A stretch of DNA of 6,370 nucleotides from Chloroflexota bacterium. GTDB lineage: Bacteria > Chloroflexota > UBA6077 > JADZDV01. The DNA lies in assembly GCA_020850915.1 (NCBI GenBank), contig JADZDV010000472.1:1-6370 (forward strand), read 5' to 3'. Of the stretch, positions 1 to 5,682 are shown in pieces (positions within the stretch are counted from its first letter, which is position 1; every line of letters starts with the position of its first letter). The position numbers and the translations under genes were made by a program. Under the pieces are notes generated by a model, which made no database searches, was not told the DNA's origin, and worked only from the letters and a program-made list of their open reading frames with translations.

Positions 1-44
1 AGCCTGCAATGCACTGCATGGACAGCGCCGGACCACTCGACCAC
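1..44 (-). CDS. Possible start of a leftward gene, cut by the window edge
   Basis: On the minus strand a GTG at 44-42 is preceded by AGGAG (complement of 54-58) with a 9-base spacer, and the 14 codons available before the edge contain no stop. The short peptide that can be read (MVEWSGAVHAVHCR) is not recognisable. The only support is the ribosome binding site, the open frame and the fact that the two neighbouring genes run the same way. It could equally be chance, and no function is proposed. Confidence 0.2.
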   Translation of the reverse strand, partial: MVEWSGAVHAVHCR

Positions 45-80
45 CGCGCTAGTCTCCTACTCTACCTTTGGTTTAGTGGA

Positions 81-111
81 CGACCCCCCGTTGCCTGCCA
101 ACGGGGGGTCG
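81..111 (-). terminator. Perfect 12-bp hairpin downstream of the CMD gene
   Basis: CGACCCCCCGTT (81-92) and AACGGGGGGTCG (100-111) are exact reverse complements around a 7-base loop. The hairpin lies 33 bases past the stop codon of the leftward CMD gene, where a transcript end is expected. Neither side is followed by a run of T (the minus strand continues TCCACTAAACC), so it is not a textbook intrinsic terminator. It may act as a U-poor terminator, as is common in GC-rich bacteria, or as a 3' stabilising structure. Confidence 0.55.
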
Positions 112-144
112 TATGATGTGCTGACATTCCGCGGCCTCGCGCGG

Positions 145-591
145 TCAGACGGGCGGGAGCTTGCCGGCTTTGAACTCCTGCTCGAGCTGCTCCATGCTGT
201 CGCGGAGCGTGTCGAAGTGGCGCATGGCCTGGAGCATGTAGGGCATGCCGGTGTAGGTGGCCATCTGGAGGATCACTTCCTGGACCTCCTGGACCGTCGC
301 GCCGCAGCGGACGGCGGCCGGGGCGTGGACGGTGAGCTGCTGGAGGGCGTTGGCCACCACGCAGGCGGCCACGGCGCACAGCTCGCGCGTCTTCTGGTCC
401 AGGACGTCGCGGTCGTACAGACCGCCGTAGACGAAATCGCCGAACAGCTTGCTGAATTGCGGGTCCCAGCGCTCCATCAGGTCGGCCACGCGTCGACAGT
501 GCTCCTGGCCGAAGAGCTGCGAGCCGCGCCGCATGGCGGCCTCGTTGAAGGTGGTGTGCTGGTGCTCCGGGTTCTGCGCCGAGCTGGACAC
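145..591 (-). CDS. Carboxymuconolactone decarboxylase (CMD) family protein
   Basis: A 148-residue protein with one CMD domain at about residues 45-125. The recognisable core is TRELCAVAACVVA (68-80), then H89 in TVHAPAAVRCGAT and a helix rich in V, I and L ending in QMATYTGMPYMLQAM (109-123). This matches the 'REL..H...a...G.t..Ei.evl.q...Y.G.P' pattern of PcaC-like proteins. The CxxC pair of AhpD-type peroxidases is absent: C72 and C77 are five residues apart and C96 lies later. Known relatives act as lactone decarboxylases or as small redox or hydrolytic proteins, and the substrate cannot be told here. The GTG start at 591 is chosen because GGAGG lies seven bases upstream; the longer reading frame back to 654 would add 21 residues of low-complexity sequence upstream of this site. 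It lies 169 bases downstream of the triple-RidA gene on the same strand, possibly co-transcribed. Confidence 0.88.
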   Translation of the reverse strand: MSSSAQNPEHQHTTFNEAAMRRGSQLFGQEHCRRVADLMERWDPQFSKLFGDFVYGGLYDRDVLDQKTRELCAVAACVVANALQQLTVHAPAAVRCGATVQEVQEVILQMATYTGMPYMLQAMRHFDTLRDSMEQLEQEFKAGKLPPV

Positions 592-598
592 GAGACGT

Positions 599-603
599 CC
601 TCC
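599..603 (-). promoter_or_regulatory. Ribosome binding site fixing the CMD gene start
   Basis: The minus strand reads ACGGAGGACGTCTC immediately before GTG at 591, giving a full GGAGG with a 7-base spacer. This places translation start at GTG 591 rather than at the upstream ATG at 654. Confidence 0.8.
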
Positions 604-613
604 GTCTGTGGTG

Positions 614-654
614 TTGGTACCGCCAGGGCGACGACCGCCCAGCGGCCCGACCAA
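614..654 (-). promoter_or_regulatory. Long imperfect hairpin in the leader of the CMD gene
   Basis: Three nested paired segments can be read on the + strand: TTGGT 614-618 with ACCAA 650-654, CCGC 620-623 with GCGG 642-645, and GGGCG 626-630 with CGCCC 636-640, closing a 5-base loop. That makes 14 base pairs in 41 bases, with small internal loops. It ends 10 bases before the ribosome binding site of the CMD gene. It could end or attenuate readthrough from the RidA gene, or shape the leader. No T tract follows, and I recognise no riboswitch class. Confidence 0.35.
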
Positions 655-748
655 GGGTACCGGAACGGGTCACCCTGGGGAGGGGTCGTCTCGTGGGGCA
701 GTTGCCAGACGAGCGGTCGATCGGACGGGGAACCTCACCCGTGGGGCT

Positions 749-773
749 CGCCGCCCTCGGTCAGAGGGCGGCG
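749..773 (-). terminator. 10-bp hairpin with the RidA stop codon in its loop
   Basis: CGCCGCCCTC (749-758) and GAGGGCGGCG (764-773) are exact reverse complements separated by only five bases. Those five bases include the TGA stop codon (complement of 761-763) of the triple-RidA gene. A GC stem this strong at a gene end suggests a transcript end or an RNA-stability element. There is no T run after it, so termination is an inference. Confidence 0.4.
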
Positions 774-2056
774 AAGACGTCCATGCCGATGGTGCAGTCC
801 GGCACGAAGTGCGGCCCGGTGATGCCCACCATCGTCGCCGCCGGCGGCTCGCTGGCGAAGGCGGCCTCCCACGCGTCGAACGACGGCGCCAGCTCGCGCA
901 GGTCGGTATAGAACAGTTGGGTCTTGACCACGCTCGCCAGCGACCCGCCCGCCGCTCGGCAGATCGCCTCTACGTGCTCCAGCATGACCTCCATTTGACC
1001 CTTGGCCCCATCCCGGTAGTACGGGAAACGCGGGTCCGGCGCGGCGCGGGGGTCCTTGCCCTCGCCGTCGGTGGCGAGCTGGCCGGCCAGGAAGAGGTAC
1101 TCCCCGGCTCGGATCGCCTGGGGACTGTGGCCCAGCGGTCTCGGCGCGCCATTCGTCTCGATCGCCTCGTGATCCAGCCCACTGCCCGGCATGGTGGCGA
1201 CCAGGCTGATCTCCACCCGCGAGCCGGACATGGCCATGCGGTCGATCGGGATGATCGTCGTCGCGGGCGGGCGTTCGGGGAACGCTTCCCGCCAGACCTG
1301 TTGGAAGCCCCAGTAGTCACGCGTGTCCGCCATGTAGACCTGCGCCTTGACCACGTGGTCGAAGTCCGTGCCGGCGGCGTCGAGGTAGGCGCGGAGCTTG
1401 CCGAGGACGTACCGGGTCTGGCTGACGATCTCATAGCCGTGCCAGAAGTTCGGGTCGACTTGCGCCTGCTCGGCGACGGCCGTGCCGAGGGCGGTAGGAT
1501 AGGGCGCCCAGCTCGTGAAGTCCGTGGGCGAGGCGCCAGCCGTCCAGACCCAACTGCCGGCCCGAATGGCCATGGAGTAACCCGCCAGCGGGCGCGCGGC
1601 GCCGGTGGTGTTGATCGCTTCCTTCTCTAAACCGGGCCGCGAGACGATGCCGAAGGTATCGACCTCCAGCACCGTGCCGGGCACCGGCAGGGCGTCGATC
1701 TCCACCGCCGTGCTGGCGGGACGGTCGTGCGTCAGGTAGAGGTCGCGCACCGGAAAGTAGCCTTTCGCCGGGTCGCGCTCCGGGAAGAACTGGTCGACGC
1801 GCACGATATTGTCCAGCGAGCTGCCCGCGGCCTCCATGATGCGGCCCATCGCGCGGAAGATGTGGTGCGTCTGCTTCGTGACCGGCAGCTCGTGGAAGGG
1901 CCGGCGGGGATCGGTCTGCGCCTCCGGCGCCAGGCCGTGCTCGAAGTCCGTCGCCATGAGTCCAGAGAGGAACACGTGGTCGCCCGCCTTGACGGCTGGC
2001 GAATAGCTCAGCAACGGCTTTGGCACGCCGGGTGGAGCGATGATCTCTTTCTTCAC
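761..2056 (-). CDS. Triple-domain RidA (YjgF/YER057c/UK114) family protein
   Basis: A 431-residue protein made of three RidA-like domains in tandem, at about residues 1-140, 145-290 and 296-431. Each opens with a matching strand: SYSPAVKAGDHVFLSG (17-32), GYSMAIRAGSWVWTAG (159-174) and HSPQAIRAGEYLFLAG (310-325). The joining segments are also alike (EAINTTGAARPL and EAIETNGAPRPL). Ordinary RidA is about 130 residues and forms a trimer, so one chain could fold as an intramolecular trimer. RidA itself hydrolyses reactive enamines and imines using an arginine in a PARS-type motif. Here the matching positions are S115, T266 and A407 (motifs PAST, PATT, PAAT), so imine deaminase activity is unlikely and the function is unknown. 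There is no signal peptide, so it is probably cytosolic. The GTG start at 2056 follows GGAGGAGG by eight bases; the upstream ATG at 2179 lacks such support. It is divergent from the phosphotransferase-like gene. Confidence 0.92.
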   Translation of the reverse strand: MKKEIIAPPGVPKPLLSYSPAVKAGDHVFLSGLMATDFEHGLAPEAQTDPRRPFHELPVTKQTHHIFRAMGRIMEAAGSSLDNIVRVDQFFPERDPAKGYFPVRDLYLTHDRPASTAVEIDALPVPGTVLEVDTFGIVSRPGLEKEAINTTGAARPLAGYSMAIRAGSWVWTAGASPTDFTSWAPYPTALGTAVAEQAQVDPNFWHGYEIVSQTRYVLGKLRAYLDAAGTDFDHVVKAQVYMADTRDYWGFQQVWREAFPERPPATTIIPIDRMAMSGSRVEISLVATMPGSGLDHEAIETNGAPRPLGHSPQAIRAGEYLFLAGQLATDGEGKDPRAAPDPRFPYYRDGAKGQMEVMLEHVEAICRAAGGSLASVVKTQLFYTDLRELAPSFDAWEAAFASEPPAATMVGITGPHFVPDCTIGMDVFAAL

Positions 2057-2064
2057 GAGGGTGT

Positions 2065-2072
2065 CCTCCTCC
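2065..2072 (-). promoter_or_regulatory. Strong ribosome binding site of the triple-RidA gene
   Basis: The minus strand reads CCGGAGGAGGACACCCTC directly before GTG 2056. The GGAGGAGG element with an 8-base spacer decides the start and argues against the 41-residue upstream extension, which is rich in Arg and Pro. Confidence 0.85.
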
Positions 2073-2173
2073 GGATGTACTCTCGGGCGGATGTGCGTGC
2101 GGCGGCGAGCCCGGAGCTGGGGGAATACCGCGCTCCTGACGGTTGGTCCGCCCCCGGGCGCAGAGCCTGGTCC

Positions 2174-2231
2174 CAGCATACGCCATGCCGCGGGGCCGCA
2201 TCGACCGCTTCCCCCGGTCTACGGTATGCTG
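2174..2231. promoter_or_regulatory. Candidate symmetrical divergent promoter region
   Basis: CAGCATAC (2174-2181) and GTATGCTG (2224-2231) form a perfect 8-base inverted repeat centred at 2202. Each arm contains TATGCT, a fair -10 element, reading outward: 2225-2230 on the + strand and 2180-2175 on the minus strand. Eighteen bases upstream of each lies a weak -35: TCGACC (2201-2206, +) and TCGATG (2204-2199, -), which overlap. If used, leftward transcripts start near 2168 and rightward ones near 2237. The arms could also be an operator for a dimeric regulator. The rest of the 2057-2279 gap shows no other clear signal. Confidence 0.4.
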
Positions 2232-4904
2232 CCATCAGGAGGCTGGCGGAGCGTCAAGCAGCACCAGGAGAGGGTCAGCATCGACCACCGCACTGCTCCA
2301 TGGGAGGACGGGCGCGAACCGCTCGTCGTCGGGCTCGGGGCGCTCAACCGGACCAGCCTGCCGCTGGCGGGTGGGAAAGCCGCCAATCTCGGCGAGCTGT
2401 TGGCGGCGGGGTTTCCGGTGCCGGCCGGCTTCTGTGTGACGACGGCCGCCTACCGCCTCGCGGCCGAGGCGGCCGGGCTGTCGGCGCTGCTGGCGGCGGC
2501 ACAGGGGTGGAGCGCTCCAGAGTTGGCGGCGCGCGCCCGCGCGGCGCTGGAGGCTGTGTCGCTCTCGGAGGAGCTGGCGGTAGCGATCGCCCGAGGGTAC
2601 GAGGCGCTCTCGACGGACGGCTCGCCGGCCGCCGTGGCTGTGCGCAGCTCCGCTACGGCAGAGGACCTGCCAGAGGCGAGCTTCGCTGGCCAGCAGGACA
2701 CTTACTTGAACGTGGTTGGGCGCGAGGCGCTGCTGGACGCCGTGCGGCGCTGCTGGGCCAGCCTGTGGACAGATCGCGCCGTGGCGTATCGCGAGGCCAA
2801 CGCCGTCAACCAGGGTGCCGTCCTGCTGGCGGTGGTCGTCCAGCGAATGGTGCCGGCGAGAGCGGCCGGCGTGCTGTTCACCGCCAACCCGCTCAGTGGC
2901 CGGCGCCGGCAGGCGGTGATCGACGCCGCGCCGGGCCTGGGGGAGGCGGTGGTCTCCGGCGCGGTCAATCCAGAGCGCTTCGTGGTGAACGTGGACGAGG
3001 CCCGGATCGCAGAGCGCCACCCGGCTGGCCCGCCGGTGCTGAGCGACGCCCAGGCGTTGGAGCTGGCCAGCGTGGGCGCGGCAGTGGAGACCCATTACGG
3101 CGCGCCACAGGATGTCGAGTGGGCGTTCGGACCGGACAGCGCGCTCTGGCTGGTCCAGACACGGCCGATCACCACCCTGTTCCCGCTGCCGGCAGGGGCG
3201 GTCGCCAGCCCAACGCGGCTCTCGGTCTACTTCTCGGTCAACGTCGCCCAGGGCGTGCTCGGTCCGCTCACGCCGGCCGGCGCGGCCGGCATTCGGCGGA
3301 TCGCGACCGGCGCCGGCTGGCTGCTCGGCTTCGGGATCGATCGTGAGCGGGGCCCGTCGTTCGCCGTGGTGGCAGCAGACCGACTGTTTTTCGATCTGAC
3401 GCCGGTGATTCGCAATCGGGTGGGACGGCGCGTCCTGCTGGCGCTCCTGAGCATCGCCGAGGCGCGCTCCGGCGAGGCGGTCCGCGGCGTGCTGGGCGAC
3501 CCGCGACTGGCCCCCTCGCCGGGCTCCACCCCGCTGGCAACGGCGCGCCTGGTCGCGCGGCTGCTGGCTCGGACGCGGGTTCCCGGACGAGTCGTCCAGG
3601 CCCTGCGCCAGCCGGCCGCCACCCGCGCGGCCTGCCACGAGGCGGTGACACGCCTGGTCCAGTCCGAGACGGGCGAGCCGACCTCGCCGGAGGCGGCGCT
3701 CGAGCGGGCGGAGCGCCTGCTGGAGCGGACGGCACCCACCGCGCTGCGCATCCTGCCGGTGGTGGCGACCGGGATCGTCTGCCTGAACCTGGCGCGCCGG
3801 CTCGCCGCCGGCGCTGAGGCGGCGGACGAGGTGCTCCTCGCAACGCGCGGCCTGCCGTTCAATCCGACCACGGAGATGAACCTGGAGCTCTGGGCGCTGG
3901 CGGCCTCGCTCCGCCAGGACGAGACGTCGGTCGTCCTGCTGGCGGCGACGTCGCCCCGCGCGCTGGCAGCCCGCTACCTGGCTGGTGATCTGCCGCGGGG
4001 GATCCAGGCGGGCGTCGCGGCGTTCCTCGCGCGCTACGGCTTCCGCGGTGTGGCCGAGATCGACCTCGGCGTGCCGCGCTGGCGTGACGACCCGACCCAC
4101 GTCTTCGGAGTGCTGGCCAACTATCTTCGGCTCGAGGATCCCGAGCAGGAGCCAGACGTCCAGTTCCGGCGCGCGGCGGCGCAGGCCGAGGCGGCGATCG
4201 AGCGCGTAGTGGCGCGCACACGCCGGCACGGCCCGCTCGGACCGCTCCGAGCCGTCGTGCTGCGTTTCCTGCTGGAGCGAACGCGCGCCCTGGCCGGCAT
4301 CCGCGAGCTACCGAAGATCGCCTTCGTGCGCAGCCTCAGCCGGGCCCGCGAGCTGCTGCTGGTAGTCGGCGCGACGCTGGCCAGCCGCGGTGTCCTGGAG
4401 CGGGCGGACGACGTGTTCCTCCTGGACTTCGGCGAGGCGCGGCGCGCGCTGGTCGGCGAAGAGGTGCGCGGAGCGGTAGCCGCGCGGCAGGAGCGGTACG
4501 CGCGCGAGCAGCGGCGGCGCCTCATCCCACGCGTGCTGCTCTCGGACGGCACGGCGCTCTACGGCAACGAGGGCGTCGGGCCGGATGACGGCCTGGTCGG
4601 GACGCCCGCCTCCCCGGGCGTCTACACCGGCCCGGCGCGTGTGATCCTGGACCCAGCCGGCGCCCGGCTGGAGCCCGGCGAGGTGCTGGTGGTGCCCTCG
4701 ACCGATCCTGGCTGGACGCCGCTCTTCCTGACCGCCGGCGCGCTGGTGATGGAGATGGGCGGCATGATGTCGCACGGAGCGGTGGTGGCCCGAGAGTACG
4801 GCATCCCGGCCGTTGTCGGCGCGCTTGGCGCGACGACCAGCATCAAGACGGGGCAGCGGGTCACGGTGGACGGGAGTAACGGAAGGGTGAAGGGTGAAGA
4901 GTGA
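2226..4904 (+). CDS. PEP-synthase-like / rifampicin-phosphotransferase-like enzyme
   Basis: As drawn, 892 residues. The ATP-grasp (PEP/pyruvate-binding) domain spans about 33-315, with GGKAANLGE (49-57), VRSSATAED (139-147), E298 in DVEWAF, and QTRP (311-314). A variable helical middle region follows (about 316-780). A phosphohistidine swivel domain (792-888) carries GGMMSHGAVVAREYGIP with the phosphate-carrying H850. The C-terminal barrel of PEP synthase and pyruvate phosphate dikinase is missing. The order and length match rifampicin phosphotransferase (about 870 residues), which moves the beta-phosphate of ATP to the antibiotic via the histidine. The true acceptor here is unknown; rifamycin inactivation is an inference. 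The start is doubtful: ATG 2226 has no ribosome binding site, whereas AGGAGAGGG (2266-2274) precedes an in-frame ATC at 2280, which would give 874 residues. Related genes begin about there. The last residues (RVKGEE) and the stop come from a tandem repeat. Confidence 0.85.
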   Translation: MLPSGGWRSVKQHQERVSIDHRTAPWEDGREPLVVGLGALNRTSLPLAGGKAANLGELLAAGFPVPAGFCVTTAAYRLAAEAAGLSALLAAAQGWSAPELAARARAALEAVSLSEELAVAIARGYEALSTDGSPAAVAVRSSATAEDLPEASFAGQQDTYLNVVGREALLDAVRRCWASLWTDRAVAYREANAVNQGAVLLAVVVQRMVPARAAGVLFTANPLSGRRRQAVIDAAPGLGEAVVSGAVNPERFVVNVDEARIAERHPAGPPVLSDAQALELASVGAAVETHYGAPQDVEWAFGPDSALWLVQTRPITTLFPLPAGAVASPTRLSVYFSVNVAQGVLGPLTPAGAAGIRRIATGAGWLLGFGIDRERGPSFAVVAADRLFFDLTPVIRNRVGRRVLLALLSIAEARSGEAVRGVLGDPRLAPSPGSTPLATARLVARLLARTRVPGRVVQALRQPAATRAACHEAVTRLVQSETGEPTSPEAALERAERLLERTAPTALRILPVVATGIVCLNLARRLAAGAEAADEVLLATRGLPFNPTTEMNLELWALAASLRQDETSVVLLAATSPRALAARYLAGDLPRGIQAGVAAFLARYGFRGVAEIDLGVPRWRDDPTHVFGVLANYLRLEDPEQEPDVQFRRAAAQAEAAIERVVARTRRHGPLGPLRAVVLRFLLERTRALAGIRELPKIAFVRSLSRARELLLVVGATLASRGVLERADDVFLLDFGEARRALVGEEVRGAVAARQERYAREQRRRLIPRVLLSDGTALYGNEGVGPDDGLVGTPASPGVYTGPARVILDPAGARLEPGEVLVVPSTDPGWTPLFLTAGALVMEMGGMMSHGAVVAREYGIPAVVGALGATTSIKTGQRVTVDGSNGRVKGEE
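2266..2274 (+). promoter_or_regulatory. Purine-rich ribosome binding site with no canonical start after it
   Basis: AGGAGAGGG at 2266-2274 is the best ribosome binding site upstream of the phosphotransferase-like gene. The in-frame codon at the right distance is ATC at 2280. No in-frame ATG, GTG or TTG occurs between here and residues already inside the ATP-grasp domain. This points to a rare ATC start or to a base difference in this sequence. Confidence 0.4.
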
Positions 4905-4919
4905 AGGGTGAAGAGTGAA
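4885..4919 (+). repeat. Five tandem copies of the heptamer GRGTGAA
   Basis: Units start at 4885, 4892, 4899, 4906 and 4913 and read GGGTGAA, GGGTGAA, GAGTGAA, GGGTGAA and GAGTGAA. Flanking bases (4881-4884 and 4920-4930) look like decayed copies. The array straddles the stop codon of the phosphotransferase-like gene and fills most of the 27-base gap before the convergent regulator gene. Since seven is not a multiple of three, successive TGA triplets fall in all three + frames. It resembles the short tandem repeats scattered in some bacterial genomes. Confidence 0.85.
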
Positions 4920-4931
4920 GGGGAAGAGGGT

Positions 4932-5468
4932 TTAGAACGAGGCTGGGGTGACGACGAGCAGGCAGCGGCAGGGCTCGTCGCCGGCGTTCCACATGCGGTG
5001 CGGGACCTGTGACGAGAAGTAGGCGCAGTCGCCAGCTTCCAGGCAGGTCTCGTCGTCGTCCAGGCTGATGCTGAGCCGTCCGCTGAGCACGAAGCAGAAC
5101 TCCTCGCCGTCGTGCGCCACGGCATGCTCGCCCGGAGGGCAGTGGGGATCGTAGGTGATGAGCTGCGGCTCCATCTTGCGGCTGGCGCCCACGGCGAGCA
5201 GCTCGTAGGTGACGTGGGCCAGACTCCACGCCGGGCGGTCTCGCTTGCGCAGGATGGGGTGGCGGCCGTTCTCGCGCTCCGTGAGCAGCTCGGCCACGGT
5301 GACACCGAGCGCCTGGGAGATCCGCTTGAGGGAGTTGATCGAGGGCGCGGCCAGGTCGCGCTCAACCTGGCTCAGGAAGCTGATGGAGAGATCGGTCCGC
5401 TGGGCGACATTACGGAGCGAGAGCTTCTGTTGCCGCCGGTGAGCCAGGATCCGCAAGCCGATGTTCAA
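4932..5468 (-). CDS. XRE-family transcriptional regulator with C-terminal cupin domain
   Basis: A 178-residue protein. Residues 4-60 are a helix-turn-helix of the Xre/Cro type, with the recognisable stretch LSLRNVAQRTDLSISFLSQV (16-35) and then SINSLKRISQALGV. Residues 98-175 are a cupin barrel with PGEHAVAHDGEEFCFVLSG (H115, H119, E122/E123) and GDCAYFSSQVPHRMWNAGD (H157, N161), in the positions of the two metal-binding cupin motifs. In this family the cupin senses a small ligand and the helix-turn-helix binds DNA as a dimer, often repressing its own gene and a neighbour. The TTG start at 5468 is chosen because GGAGG lies nine bases upstream and the protein then has the usual family length; the ATG at 5684 would overlap the divergent gene. 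It converges on the phosphotransferase-like gene (27-base gap) and diverges from the propeller gene. Confidence 0.92.
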   Translation of the reverse strand: MNIGLRILAHRRQQKLSLRNVAQRTDLSISFLSQVERDLAAPSINSLKRISQALGVTVAELLTERENGRHPILRKRDRPAWSLAHVTYELLAVGASRKMEPQLITYDPHCPPGEHAVAHDGEEFCFVLSGRLSISLDDDETCLEAGDCAYFSSQVPHRMWNAGDEPCRCLLVVTPASF

Positions 5469-5477
5469 GACCCAGCG

Positions 5478-5482
5478 CCTCC
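5478..5482 (-). promoter_or_regulatory. Ribosome binding site fixing the TTG start of the regulator
   Basis: The minus strand reads AACGGAGGCGCTGGGTC directly before TTG 5468, a complete GGAGG with a 9-base spacer. No ATG or GTG sits at a comparable distance. Confidence 0.7.
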
Positions 5483-5483
5483 G

Positions 5484-5512
5484 TTGACAGCCATTGGACG
5501 TACATGTAGTAT
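5484..5512 (+). promoter_or_regulatory. Sigma-70-type promoter for the propeller gene
   Basis: TTGACA (5484-5489) is a perfect -35, followed after exactly 17 bases by TAGTAT (5507-5512), a four-of-six -10. It points toward the propeller gene, with a predicted transcript start near 5519 and a leader of about 165 bases. That leader contains short GC hairpins (for example GGAGA 5617-5621 with TCTCC 5629-5633). It lies within the leader of the oppositely directed regulator gene. Confidence 0.5.
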
Positions 5513-5520
5513 AGCGTCCA
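5495..5520. promoter_or_regulatory. Candidate operator for the XRE-cupin regulator
   Basis: TACATGTA (5501-5508) is a perfect 8-base palindrome. It lies inside a wider inverted repeat, TGGACG (5495-5500) and CGTCCA (5515-5520). The site covers the -10 regions of both opposed promoters and the predicted start of the regulator transcript. An Xre-type dimer bound here would block both. Assignment to this regulator is inferred from position. Confidence 0.4.
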
Positions 5521-5536
5521 TGAACGCGGTGAACAG
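5508..5536 (-). promoter_or_regulatory. Candidate promoter of the regulator gene
   Basis: On the minus strand TATACT (5513-5508) is a good -10. The -35 is weak: CTGTTC (5536-5531, 17-base spacer) or TGTTCA (16-base spacer). Transcription would start near 5501, about 33 bases before the TTG start and just upstream of the GGAGG. The -10 overlaps the -10 of the opposite promoter. Confidence 0.35.
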
Positions 5537-5682
5537 CATGGAAGTGGCCTCTGTAGCGTACGTCATTCGGCTCCTGCGCTGACAACCGTCGCCGTGCGCT
5601 GGCGCTGGCGCAGGGCGGAGATTGCGCCTCTCCCTTGCAGGCTAAACAGGGTCGCTCGTCCGACCAGGGGGACGTGGGGATC

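Noticed and set aside
9..19. ATGCA-C-TGCAT palindrome near the left edge
   Set aside because: Five-base arms are short enough to arise by chance, and there is no neighbouring promoter or gene evidence to support an operator.
76..1630. Long + strand reading frames opposite the CMD and RidA genes
   Set aside because: They mirror real genes with family motifs and ribosome binding sites on the minus strand. Their translations are Arg/Gly/Ala-rich without recognisable domains, as expected from antisense frames in GC-rich DNA.
2057..2279. Rifamycin-associated element upstream of the phosphotransferase-like gene
   Set aside because: I looked for its long GC palindrome and found only the 8-base CAGCATAC/GTATGCTG repeat, which does not match it.
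2235..4229. 664-codon minus strand reading frame inside the phosphotransferase-like gene
   Set aside because: It is fully antisense to a gene with clear ATP-grasp and phosphohistidine motifs. Its translation is low-complexity and rich in Arg, Gln and Gly.
4885..4919. CRISPR-like array
   Set aside because: The units are seven bases long and directly adjacent, with no spacers.
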